A stretch of DNA of 64,000 nucleotides from Peribacillus simplex (lineage in GTDB: Bacteria > Bacillota > Bacilli > Bacillales > DSM-1321), in the NCBI RefSeq assembly GCF_001578185.1, contig NZ_CP011008.1, positions 3,810,001 through 3,874,000 of the forward strand, given 5' to 3'. Below the pieces are notes generated by a model. It did not search any database. It was not told the DNA's origin and worked only from the letters and a program-made list of their open reading frames with translations. The position numbers and the translations under genes are program-made. Below, one piece after another: positions 44,743-52,724 of the stretch (positions are counted from its first letter, which is position 1; each line of letters opens with the position of its first letter).

Positions 44743-45497
44743 ATCGATTTTCGTAAATGGTACATTAAAATCCCTGCAGCGATCCCCACATTCAGTGATT
44801 CGCTTTTTCCGTAGATGGGGATATAAAGGTTTTTAGTCGTTTTCTTTAGTAATTCCTTAGACACTCCTTGACCTTCATTGCCGACCAGCAGGGCAAAACG
44901 AGAAGACTTTTCCACTTCGTCAAATGGGGATGCGCCTTCCAATGCCGTGCCATAAACAGGTGTGCCGATTTGCTTCAGCTCATCGATGATCTCTGAAAGG
45001 TTCCCTTTAATGACAGGCATATGGAATAGGCTCCCTTGCGTCGAACGGACCACTTTGGGATTATACAAGTCGGCACATCCTTCGCCAAGAATGACCGCAT
45101 CGATTCCTGCCGCATCCGCTGTCCTGATCATCGTTCCAATATTCCCCGGATCTTGTACGGCATCGATCAACAATAGTTTATCCGGATTAATGGACGTCAT
45201 GTTCGTTAATTTCTGTTCACAAACCGCTGCAATTCCCTGTGGGGCTTCGGTATCGCAAATCGCTTTCATAATATCACTTTTCACATAAATGACTTCTGTT
45301 CCTTCCAGCTTAAAATGGCCAGGCATTTCAGTTTCTTCATTTACGATCACTTCCAGGACGATTTCTTCTTTTAAGGCTTCTTCAACTAGGTGAAAACCCT
45401 CGACTAAATATTTGCCTGTTTTATCGCGTTCTTTTTTCGTCAATAGCTTTTTCCATTGCTTCACTTGCGGGTTTTTTATGGATTCAATATATTTCAA
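44739..45497 (-). CDS. ysgA: TrmH/SpoU family RNA methyltransferase (YsgA)
   Basis: A 252-residue SPOUT methyltransferase. I start at TTG 45497 (LKYIESIKNPQVKQWKKL), preceded by AAAGGAG and matching the family start; a longer frame to 45596 has no support. An N-terminal L30e-like substrate-binding domain is followed by the SpoU knot: LLIDAVQDPGNIGTMIRTAD (motif 1), LLVGNEGQGVS (motif 2) and IPIYGKSESLNVGIAAGIL (motif 3). The target is probably a rRNA ribose but is not proven. Confidence 0.93.
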   Translation of the reverse strand: MKYIESIKNPQVKQWKKLLTKKERDKTGKYLVEGFHLVEEALKEEIVLEVIVNEETEMPGHFKLEGTEVIYVKSDIMKAICDTEAPQGIAAVCEQKLTNMTSINPDKLLLIDAVQDPGNIGTMIRTADAAGIDAVILGEGCADLYNPKVVRSTQGSLFHMPVIKGNLSEIIDELKQIGTPVYGTALEGASPFDEVEKSSRFALLVGNEGQGVSKELLKKTTKNLYIPIYGKSESLNVGIAAGILMYHLRKSI

Positions 45498-45619
45498 GGG
45501 TAAACGCTCCTTTAACTTCACACTGATTTTCCTATTATAACGCAATTCACATACATATTGCATGCCAGTTTGTGAAATGCTATTAATGTCAGTCATTATG
45601 TGTTAGAGGAGGAATAATT

Positions 45620-45829
45620 GTGAATTTAAACCTACGTAATGCGATCATCCAAAATGTATCTGGAAATTCGCAAGATCAGCTAGAAGACACGATTGTCGAT
45701 GCCATACAGAATGGCGAGGAAAAAATGCTTCCTGGATTGGGAGTACTATTCGAGGTCATCTGGCAAAATTCATCTGAACAGGAAAAACAGGAAATGATCA
45801 CTGCCCTTGAAGCAGGATTAAAAAAATAA
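45620..45829 (+). CDS. sspI: Small acid-soluble spore protein SspI
   Basis: A 69-residue minor SASP starting at GTG 45620 with AGAGGAGG upstream. [20 protein letters not shown] then [38 protein letters not shown] matches SspI over its length. It is packed in the spore core and, in B. subtilis, made in the forespore under sigma-G. Upstream bases hold TGCATG and ATTAATG at suitable spacing, a weak sigma-G match. Confidence 0.95.
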   Translation: MNLNLRNAIIQNVSGNSQDQLEDTIVDAIQNGEEKMLPGLGVLFEVIWQNSSEQEKQEMITALEAGLKK

Positions 45830-45857
45830 CAGCCTTCAAAGGCTGTTATTTTTTGAT
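45821..45857. terminator. Bidirectional terminator, sspI / first stress gene
   Basis: AAAATAACAGCCTT...AAGGCTGTTATTTT stem serving two convergent genes; it overlaps both stop codons' neighbourhoods. Confidence 0.85.
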
Positions 45858-46228
45858 TTCGCTTTGCCGGCTTTCAGTTCTTCGATGGAGACTTCCTCAT
45901 CAAGCAGCAAGATGAACTTTTTTCCGTTCACTTCTTCAAGCATCGTTTTTGTCTCAGCAAAAGAGTAGCCGTATTTCGTGAAAAAGCTGCGTAAATCTCC
46001 AGATCCTTCATCTGTGAAGTAGTGGAAGATTCTCAAAAAAAAAGTGTCCTCCTTATCCTGATTGGCGATGATCAGTATATCCGTATGTTCATTTCCAAGC
46101 TGCACATCGTTTTTTATATCAGCTGCTACTGTCATTTGGTTGCCAGTCACGCCTTTAGCTTTTAAGTCCTGAATTGCAGCAAGTAATTCCGGATTAGAGT
46201 CAAAAACACCATATACGTTTTTTTCCAT
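45836..46228 (-). CDS. General stress protein, YflT/GSP17M domain (130 aa)
   Basis: A 130-residue single-domain member of the GSP17M family. The N-terminal MEKNVYGVFDSNPELLAAIQ, DLKAKGVTGNQMTVAAD and late GKKFILLLDE match its two neighbours. ATG 46228 has AAGGAGGGGG. Members are made under sigma-B in B. subtilis; the role is not known. A sigma-B-type promoter lies about 50-75 bases upstream. Confidence 0.9.
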   Translation of the reverse strand: MEKNVYGVFDSNPELLAAIQDLKAKGVTGNQMTVAADIKNDVQLGNEHTDILIIANQDKEDTFFLRIFHYFTDEGSGDLRSFFTKYGYSFAETKTMLEEVNGKKFILLLDEEVSIEELKAGKAKSKNNSL

Positions 46229-46278
46229 GTTTCTCCCCCTCCTTGTTACTCTACTTAAAATAAAATTCCTATGTCATT

Positions 46279-46303
46279 ATACCTTGCGGCTTTATCAATA
46301 AAC
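46279..46303 (-). promoter_or_regulatory. Sigma-B-type promoter of the 130-aa stress gene
   Basis: Minus strand GTTTAT (46303-46298), 13-bp spacer, AGGTAT (46284-46279); one mismatch in each box to GTTTAA/GGGTAT. Confidence 0.65.
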
Positions 46304-46404
46304 AAGCAAATAGTCCATTGGGGATTCCTAACTAATGAACGAGGAAACCCCTTGCCTAAAGGGTTTTTTCGCAATCCTAAAAAAATTAAGCCTTGTGCAG
46401 GCTG

Positions 46405-46500
46405 TAGACAATTTGAACGCTGCCTCCAGGCACTCGCTTTTCCCGCAGGAGTCTCACACACCCGTTCCAATCAACTTTGTTTTGAAATTTAGATAGATCC
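46405..46500. repeat. Dispersed repeat, copy C (internally deleted)
   Basis: GGCACTCGCTTTTCCCGCAG, GAGTCTCACACACCCG and CCAATCAACTTTGTTTT match both ends of copy A, but the 60-70 bp GC-rich middle is absent. The join falls where copy A has CGCTTT twice. A remnant of the GTAGACAA hairpin arm precedes it. Confidence 0.75.
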
Positions 46501-46517
46501 CCTTTTGTCTACAAACT

Positions 46518-46548
46518 GAAATAACAGCCTTGCGCAGGCTGTTATTTC
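46518..46548 (-). terminator. Terminator of the 260-aa stress gene
   Basis: GAAATAACAGCCT...AGGCTGTTATTTC stem just past the stop; nearly the same stem as the terminator at 45821-45857. Confidence 0.8.
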
Positions 46549-46553
46549 GGGTC

Positions 46554-47336
46554 TTACAGATTATCTGTGTTAATTCGATTTTTGATGTATTCATCCATCA
46601 AGCCTTTCTCCTGCTGCCCGGTCCGATCCAGTGCTCCTTGAGCATCCAAAGCTTTTTTAGCGTCCCCATTGGGGTTGCTTGCTAATTTCCCTAAATGGTC
46701 CGCCTGCTTTTGCTCCTTATATTTTCCGATGGAGTTCCCACTGATTTCCCATTCTTGGGCTTGCTTCGTATCCAGCTCTTCCTTTTCAAAGATGTTAGTA
46801 GAATTTCCGTGGAGTTCCTCGTTTCTTCCTGGCTGTGCTTCTACTTCCCTTGTTTGATATGCATTCGCTGTTGTTTCAGGAAAAAGGTTCGGGTCCGGAT
46901 TGTTCACCACCCCTGTTTTAAGCGGATTCACTTCAGATAATCCGTCGGCATCCTTCATGCCTTTGGAAGTTTCGCCATCTCGTTGTGATACGGTTTTCGA
47001 TTCATCTAAAAGAATCAGGAATTTCCCGGCCTCCACTTCATTTATATAATCGGTGGCTTCACTATCGGAAAGCCCTAAGTCACCTAATCGGTTCCTTATA
47101 TCTTCTGAACCCACGTTCAGGAAAAAGTGCTTCATCTTATCAATGAAGGAATCCTCATTAGAGTTCGTAACGACATCAACATCCGGACCCGGCTTTTCAT
47201 TGAAAAAATCCAAATCTTCTTTCTTATCAGCCATTACAGTTATTTCACTTTCATGAACCCCTTTTTCCTGGAGGGATTGTATAGCCTGGATTACTTCTTT
47301 TTCCGTATTAAAAACACCATATAATGTTTTTTCCAT
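46554..47336 (-). CDS. General stress protein, YflT/GSP17M domain with acidic tail (260 aa)
   Basis: Start ATG 47336 (MEKTLYGVFNTEKEVIQAIQ), with AGAGGAGG upstream. Residues 1-110 are the GSP17M domain, ending in GKFLILLDES. Residues about 115-260 are hydrophilic and low in complexity (SKGMKDADGLSEVNPLKTG..., ELDTKQAQEWEISGNSIGKY) and look disordered. I do not know this tail from other families. A perfect sigma-B promoter lies 48-72 bases upstream. Confidence 0.9.
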   Translation of the reverse strand: MEKTLYGVFNTEKEVIQAIQSLQEKGVHESEITVMADKKEDLDFFNEKPGPDVDVVTNSNEDSFIDKMKHFFLNVGSEDIRNRLGDLGLSDSEATDYINEVEAGKFLILLDESKTVSQRDGETSKGMKDADGLSEVNPLKTGVVNNPDPNLFPETTANAYQTREVEAQPGRNEELHGNSTNIFEKEELDTKQAQEWEISGNSIGKYKEQKQADHLGKLASNPNGDAKKALDAQGALDRTGQQEKGLMDEYIKNRINTDNL

Positions 47337-47383
47337 GCATCTTCCTCCTCTGATCATTCCGATATTCCTTCTTATGTGTATTT

Positions 47384-47408
47384 ATACCCTGATGGGCGTC
47401 ATTTAAAC
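47384..47408 (-). promoter_or_regulatory. Sigma-B promoter of the 260-aa stress gene
   Basis: Minus strand GTTTAA (47408-47403), 13-bp spacer, GGGTAT (47389-47384): exact consensus in both boxes. Confidence 0.9.
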
Positions 47409-47479
47409 AAAAAATGGCTCATTCAAAGGTTTGCCTCCCCTAAGTTCGAACCTTTAGCCAGGCTTTAAAATCAAAAAGA

Positions 47480-47505
47480 AACCTGCAGTTTAAAAACTGC
47501 AGGCC
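47480..47505 (-). terminator. Terminator of the ysnF-like gene
   Basis: CCTGCAGTT TAAA AACTGCAGG hairpin 15 bases past the stop. Confidence 0.8.
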
Positions 47506-47518
47506 CTTTACTTAACTC

Positions 47519-48448
47519 TTAGAAGCGGTCGATTTTTCGTTCAGTTGCCTTTTTTTCATTTACGACCGATTCATCTGTACTATCAAGCTGGATATCTTCC
47601 TTTTTAAGGGTATCCTGAACTTGTTCCGTTTCTTGTACGGCATGTTTCTTGATGACGATTTCATCTGTGACAACCGGTTTTTTCGAAACTTCCAATTTTT
47701 CTTCAACAACGGGGATACGTAATGTTTCCCCATCTCCAATGCTTCCAGTTTCCTGATTCGCTTCACGTCCTGAAACTGATCTATGCTCGACTGTCAATTC
47801 TTCGTGTTCAACAGGGACATTAATCGTTTTATGCTGTTCATTGACTTCTTTATTAATGACCACTTCGCCTGTCTGAACTCTTTCTTTGTCAATGTTCAGC
47901 TGTTCTTCCCTGAGTCGAAGCGTCCTTTCATCTTCAGGCAATTCACGGCCTTGCCCGTTCACTCCATATACATCTTCTTTATTTAATGCATCGGCTTTTT
48001 CGGTACCGTTGTAAAGAGGGTTGGCAGAGTTTGTATCCAGCCTTGTACGGGCAGTGTCCGTTGTTCCAGTCGTGAATTTATCCCTTGCCGTTCCAAGGCG
48101 GCCTTCACTTTCATCGACAAGAACCAGGACTTTTCCGTTTTCTACATCAAAGACATGTTCAGCAGCTTCACTATTCGAAAGACCTGCGTTCGCCAATCTT
48201 GTTGAAAGGTCTGCCGTATCTTCCGGCATGAAGAAGCGTGCCACCTTGTCCATAAATGATTCGTCGTTAGGAACATTCGTCATTGTATGAACATCAGTTT
48301 CGCGTTGATGGTTCGTAAAATCCAATGTTTCTGCCTTGTCTGCGACGACCGTAATATCGTCACCTTCAAACCCCTTGGCCTTTAGTATATTGATTGCTTG
48401 GATCACTTCTGCATTTGATTCATATACTCCATATACTGTTTTATTCAT
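47519..48448 (-). CDS. YsnF/AvaK-type stress protein (GSP17M + DUF2382)
   Basis: A 309-residue two-domain protein. Residues 1-115 are a GSP17M domain (MNKTVYGVYESNAEVIQAIN; AEHVFDVENGKVLVLVDES). After a linker, residues about 178-300 form a DUF2382 domain (LRLREEQLNIDKERVQTGEV; INVPVEHEELTVEHRSVSGR; LRIPVVEEKLEVSKKPVVTD). The repeated E-x-L-x-V pattern suggests stacked beta strands. B. subtilis YsnF has this architecture and belongs to the sigma-B regulon. A good sigma-B promoter precedes it. Function unknown. Confidence 0.92.
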   Translation of the reverse strand: MNKTVYGVYESNAEVIQAINILKAKGFEGDDITVVADKAETLDFTNHQRETDVHTMTNVPNDESFMDKVARFFMPEDTADLSTRLANAGLSNSEAAEHVFDVENGKVLVLVDESEGRLGTARDKFTTGTTDTARTRLDTNSANPLYNGTEKADALNKEDVYGVNGQGRELPEDERTLRLREEQLNIDKERVQTGEVVINKEVNEQHKTINVPVEHEELTVEHRSVSGREANQETGSIGDGETLRIPVVEEKLEVSKKPVVTDEIVIKKHAVQETEQVQDTLKKEDIQLDSTDESVVNEKKATERKIDRF

Positions 48449-48503
48449 TTAATATTCCTCCTTAGGTTTTGTTGACTGGTTTAGTGGATGCTATATATAA
48501 ACT

Positions 48504-48528
48504 CTACCCCCCATATACCTAAGTAAAC
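48504..48528 (-). promoter_or_regulatory. Sigma-B promoter of the ysnF-like gene
   Basis: Minus strand GTTTAC (48528-48523), 13-bp spacer, GGGTAG (48509-48504); one mismatch per box. Confidence 0.82.
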
Positions 48529-48693
48529 GAGAAATCAATATTTCATTTATGTTATATCATTTACATTTTGTTCTCAGCATAGAACATTTTTTCAAATAAA
48601 ATCCAGGTTTTACAAAGGTTTCCCCATTTTTTAAAATGTAATGTTTAACCAAATTCTGCTATGTCACTATTTTCATATACCACTTTGAAAGCT

Positions 48694-50019
48694 TTATAGA
48701 TCAGCTGCCTCCATAAGCAGGTCCACAATATGGACCGCTTTCGTACATGCCCCCAAATTTTCCCTCTCGATCCCCAATTGCATTTGTAACAGACAGCCAG
48801 GGTTTGCCGTGACAACAATATCGGCTTTTGTCGATTTAGCGTGCACCATTTTAGAGTCGAGAATATTCATGGACATCTCTGATTCAACAATATTATAAAT
48901 CCCTGCCGAGCCGCAGCAGCGATCCGCATCCTTCATTTCCCTGAAATCGATTCCTTCTATCGATTGAAGGAGAATTCGCGGAGCCAAAGAGGTATTCATC
49001 ACATTCCTTAAGTGACAGGAATCCTGAAAAGTTACTGATTGATCTGGCAGTTTCAGTCGAACTTTTTCCTGAAAACGCAAATCAACAAGGATCTCGCTGA
49101 TATCTTTCAGCTTATTTTTAAATGCCATTGCCCGGTCATGCCATTCGGGTTCATCTTGGAGCAAGTGATCATAATCTATGAGAAAAGCTCCACAGCCGCC
49201 GGCATTCGTAATAATATAATCCACTTCGTCCGTTTCAAAAGCTTCAATATTACGCTTGGCCAGTTGCTTTGCCCCCTCTTTTTCACCACTGTGCCCATGA
49301 AGCGCCCCGCAACAGGCCTGTGATTTCGGAATCACGATTTCACATCCAGCCAGCTGAAGAAGCTTTAGTGTGGCCTTGTTCGTTTCCAAAAACATTGTAT
49401 CCATCAAACAGCCGGAAAAGAAAGCCACCTTTTTGAGTGCAGTTCCGATTGCAGGCAGCTCAGTTGGCCTATTTTTCATCGCTGATTTTTTCGGGACTTT
49501 TGGCAGCACTTTTTCCATGGTAGCCAAATTATCTGGAAGCATGTTCAGGACCCCCATTTTACGAGCCAGGTATTGCAGGCCTGATCTCTGATAGAAGCCA
49601 AGCAATCCCGTCATGGCTTGCATTCGCTCCTGATGCGGGAATAATCCACTAAAAACGGCTTTACGAATCGTTTTTACAGGGAGACTGTGTTTTTTATTCT
49701 GATGGATGATATCCCTTGCTTCTTCAAGAAGATGTCCATATTTCACTCCAGATGGACAGACAGGCTCACAAGCCCTGCAGCCGAGGCAAAGACTCAAAGA
49801 ACGCTCTACATCCCTATCCGGCCCAATCACACCATCCGCAACCGCTTTCATAATTGCAATCCTGCCCCTTGGTGAATGGGATTCCTTCAACCCCGATTCA
49901 ATGTATGTCGGACAATGGGGTAAGCAAAAGCCGCAGCGCATGCAATTCAACAATTCATCTTCATCCATTTTTTCCGCGAATTGAATGGCAATGGTCTCCC
50001 TTTCCTGAGCCGTCGTCAT
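48694..50019 (-). CDS. glcF: Glycolate oxidase iron-sulfur subunit
   Basis: A 441-residue protein carrying electrons from GlcD. Two [4Fe-4S] ferredoxin motifs near the start: CMRCGFCLPHCP (about residues 21-32) and CLGCRACEPVCP (about 78-89). Two CCG domains follow (KSQACCGALHGHSGE; DADRCCGSAGIYNIVESEMS). The start overlaps the glcD stop by 4 bases. Together they should oxidise glycolate, and possibly D-lactate, to glyoxylate or pyruvate. Confidence 0.95.
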   Translation of the reverse strand: MTTAQERETIAIQFAEKMDEDELLNCMRCGFCLPHCPTYIESGLKESHSPRGRIAIMKAVADGVIGPDRDVERSLSLCLGCRACEPVCPSGVKYGHLLEEARDIIHQNKKHSLPVKTIRKAVFSGLFPHQERMQAMTGLLGFYQRSGLQYLARKMGVLNMLPDNLATMEKVLPKVPKKSAMKNRPTELPAIGTALKKVAFFSGCLMDTMFLETNKATLKLLQLAGCEIVIPKSQACCGALHGHSGEKEGAKQLAKRNIEAFETDEVDYIITNAGGCGAFLIDYDHLLQDEPEWHDRAMAFKNKLKDISEILVDLRFQEKVRLKLPDQSVTFQDSCHLRNVMNTSLAPRILLQSIEGIDFREMKDADRCCGSAGIYNIVESEMSMNILDSKMVHAKSTKADIVVTANPGCLLQMQLGIERENLGACTKAVHIVDLLMEAADL

Positions 50020-51428
50020 GAAGATACCACCACCCTTTTCCTGCTTTCCTTGGCAAATACTTTACCGGGATTCATGATGTTATTGGGATCGAAAGCTTGT
50101 TTAATCGCTCTCATGGCGGCAATCCCTTCTTTCTTCAGCTTCCATTCAAGATAAGGTGCCTTCATCGCTCCCACACCATGTTCACCGGTGATCGTCCCGC
50201 CAAGGTCGATAGCCACGGCAAAAATGTCGGCAAAAGCTTGCTCCACTCTCTCCATTTCATCATGATCACGAGCGTCGGTAATGCACGTTGGATGCAGGTT
50301 CCCATCCCCAGCATGACCGAAAGTGCAAATGTTCACGTTATGCTTGCTGGCAATTTCATTAATCGCTCTAACCATTTTGGCAATTTCCGACCGGGGAACG
50401 GTAGCATCTTCCAATATGGTCGTCGGCTTGAGGCGTGCCAGTGCAGAAAGGGCTGTCCGTCTTGCGGTCTTCAAGGCAACAGCGTCAGATTCCGTTTCGG
50501 CAATTTCCACGGAAACCGCCTTTTCCTCTAGACAAATATCGGCCATCCTTTTCATATCACGTTCCACCACTTCAGGAGGACCATCCTGTTCAATCAGCAG
50601 GACGGCTTCCACATTGGTGGGCAAACCGATTTTCGCGAAGTCTTCAACCACGATCAAAGTCGGCCGATCAAGAAATTCCAATGTAACAGGAATGATTTTA
50701 TTGGAAATGATCTTGGCCACTGACTGAGCTGCAGCATCCAGGTCTTGATATAAGGCAAGCATGGTCTTTGTCATTTCCGGGATTGGGATCAGCTTTAAGA
50801 TCGCCTCCGTAACGATGCCCAAGGTCCCCTCTGAGCCGACAAAAAGCTTCGTTAAATCATATCCAGCTACATCTTTGGCAAGCTTGCCCCCTGTTCGAAT
50901 GATGTCCCCATTCGGAAGGACCACTTCAAGCCCGATGACATAATCACGGGTGACTCCATACTTTAACCCTCGCAGTCCACCAGAGTTCTCATTAATATTG
51001 CCGCCAATCGTGGAGATTTTCATCGAGCTTGGATCGGGCGGATAAAACAAGCCCCTCTCTTCAACTGCAGAAATCAAGTCCAATGTGATGAGCCCAGGTT
51101 GTACGGTTGCCGTTAGGTTTTCTCCATCTATTTCAAGTAATGAATTCATCCGATTGAACAATAGGACAAGCCCCCCCTCTGTCGGGCAGGTGCCTCCGCT
51201 CAAATTCGTCCCAGATCCGCGTGGGATGATTGGAACACTGTATTCGTTGCAAACCTTGACGATGGCTGCGACTTCAGCTGTGCAGCCCGGTTTAATGACA
51301 GCATCCGGCATCGCTTGAAACCCTGGCGTTGCATCATATGAATAGACAAGGCATTCCACTTTCGAGTCATCGTAATTTTCCTGGCCAACGATGGCAAGAA
51401 GTAGATGCTTAACCTGCTTTGTTAACAT
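50016..51428 (-). CDS. glcD: Glycolate oxidase FAD subunit
   Basis: A 470-residue FAD-linked 2-hydroxy-acid oxidase of the PCMH type. The start ATG 51428 (MLTKQVKHLLLAIVGQEN) has GAGGGGG and gives the usual length. FAD-binding parts: IPRGSGTNLSGGTCPTEGGL, YPPDPSSMKISTIGGNINENS and LFVGSEGTLGIVTEAILKLI. The C-terminal cap has CTFGHAGDGNLHPT and TGEHGVGAMKAPYL, with the metal/substrate histidines. It sits downstream of the CdaR-type regulator. Confidence 0.95.
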   Translation of the reverse strand: MLTKQVKHLLLAIVGQENYDDSKVECLVYSYDATPGFQAMPDAVIKPGCTAEVAAIVKVCNEYSVPIIPRGSGTNLSGGTCPTEGGLVLLFNRMNSLLEIDGENLTATVQPGLITLDLISAVEERGLFYPPDPSSMKISTIGGNINENSGGLRGLKYGVTRDYVIGLEVVLPNGDIIRTGGKLAKDVAGYDLTKLFVGSEGTLGIVTEAILKLIPIPEMTKTMLALYQDLDAAAQSVAKIISNKIIPVTLEFLDRPTLIVVEDFAKIGLPTNVEAVLLIEQDGPPEVVERDMKRMADICLEEKAVSVEIAETESDAVALKTARRTALSALARLKPTTILEDATVPRSEIAKMVRAINEIASKHNVNICTFGHAGDGNLHPTCITDARDHDEMERVEQAFADIFAVAIDLGGTITGEHGVGAMKAPYLEWKLKKEGIAAMRAIKQAFDPNNIMNPGKVFAKESRKRVVVSS

Positions 51429-51544
51429 GTATATCCCCCTCATAAATAAAATGGAATTCAATATTTTTATATGATTTAAGTATAAGAAAAAAAACATTCA
51501 ACCTTCTATGTATGAACATATAGAGTTTACAGATTTACATAGAA

Positions 51545-52657
51545 TTAATTTGGATGTTTATCCAATACTCTTAAGGATAGATACATAATGACTAAATCGG
51601 CTAGCTTCCTAGGATTGAGTTGGGTCAAATCCTTTATGCGTTTGAGCCTGTAATGGAGGGTATTGATATGGATATGTAGGGCTGCAGCGGTTTCTTTCAA
51701 AGATAGATCACATGCAAAATACATGGAAAGGGTTTTAAGCAGCTCCTCATTAGGAAGCAAATCCTGTATCGTCCGGGATAAATATTCCTGTCTTGTTTCA
51801 GTCGTAACTTCATCAAGCAGGATCTCAAGCTTCAAGTCCTCGTCAAATATAATTCCCGATGAAGGAAACGCAATTTTCAAGGAACGTTCCGCTTTAAAAA
51901 ATGCTTGCCTGAATGCGGATCCCGGTGTACGCGAACTAACCCCTGCACACACTTTATAACCCGAACTCTCTTCCAGTTTTCTTTGCAGTTTACTTAATTT
52001 CTTTAATTGTTGGATTTTTGAACCGATAAAATCGGCTATTGAAAGAATGACGAATTGATTCCTCCCCCAACGGACAACGATGTCCTTGGGATGCTGCTGA
52101 CCTATGTATATCTGTAGCGTTTTCCACACATGGGGTTCGATGATTTTTTCAGTCTTAAATTCACCTATGGTGATGATTCGGTCTGCATGAACATCGACCC
52201 CAAGCAACTTAGCCTTCTGAAGGAATGGCTCATTGAACAGCTGCAGCTGATGCCATTCAAATACAAAGAATTCCATCAGCCGTGATTGGGATTCTACTTG
52301 TTCGATGTGATAGCTTTCCTGAATGAACATCTCCGTCATCTTTTTTAAAAGTTCTGCATAGGGGGAAACATGTTTGGGGTCTCCCGTAATTCCAATTACA
52401 CAAACGGCTTCCTGGTTGAAGAAAATGGGTAGATTTATTCCTGCTTTCACTCCTTTCCAACTTCGTTCATCCTGTTTATTGATGATCAATTTTTCACGAT
52501 TGTTGAAAGCGTGGATGGCTCCTTCATGGTAAGATCCAATACGGCTGCTATCGGTGCTTGCGATAATCGTGCCAGCATGATCAATAATGATGATTTCCTC
52601 ATCAATCAGCTTCCGGACCTCATGAACCAATTTTTCTGCCACAGCTGCCAATTGCAT
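51545..52657 (-). CDS. CdaR-family regulator (YsfB type)
   Basis: A 370-residue protein. The N-terminal sugar-diacid recognition domain (about residues 1-130) has KLIDEEIIIIDHAGTIIAST and GINLPIFFNQEAVCVIGITG. A GGDEF-like middle domain follows. The C-terminal PucR-type helix-turn-helix is DLSLKETAAALHIHINTLHY and RLKRIKDLTQLNPRKL. It probably senses glycolate or glycerate and activates the adjacent glcDF, from its position; E. coli CdaR senses glucarate-type acids. ATG 52657 follows GGAGG. Confidence 0.9.
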   Translation of the reverse strand: MQLAAVAEKLVHEVRKLIDEEIIIIDHAGTIIASTDSSRIGSYHEGAIHAFNNREKLIINKQDERSWKGVKAGINLPIFFNQEAVCVIGITGDPKHVSPYAELLKKMTEMFIQESYHIEQVESQSRLMEFFVFEWHQLQLFNEPFLQKAKLLGVDVHADRIITIGEFKTEKIIEPHVWKTLQIYIGQQHPKDIVVRWGRNQFVILSIADFIGSKIQQLKKLSKLQRKLEESSGYKVCAGVSSRTPGSAFRQAFFKAERSLKIAFPSSGIIFDEDLKLEILLDEVTTETRQEYLSRTIQDLLPNEELLKTLSMYFACDLSLKETAAALHIHINTLHYRLKRIKDLTQLNPRKLADLVIMYLSLRVLDKHPN

Positions 52658-52698
52658 TAGATTTCCTCCTTTTTTTGAATGAGCTTGGAAAATATTTC

Positions 52699-52720
52699 GA
52701 GGCTCCCAAAAGGGAGCCTC
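52699..52720 (-). terminator. Terminator of the permease gene
   Basis: GAGGCTCCC AAAA GGGAGCCTC perfect hairpin just past the stop. Confidence 0.85.
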
Positions 52721-52724
52721 ATAC

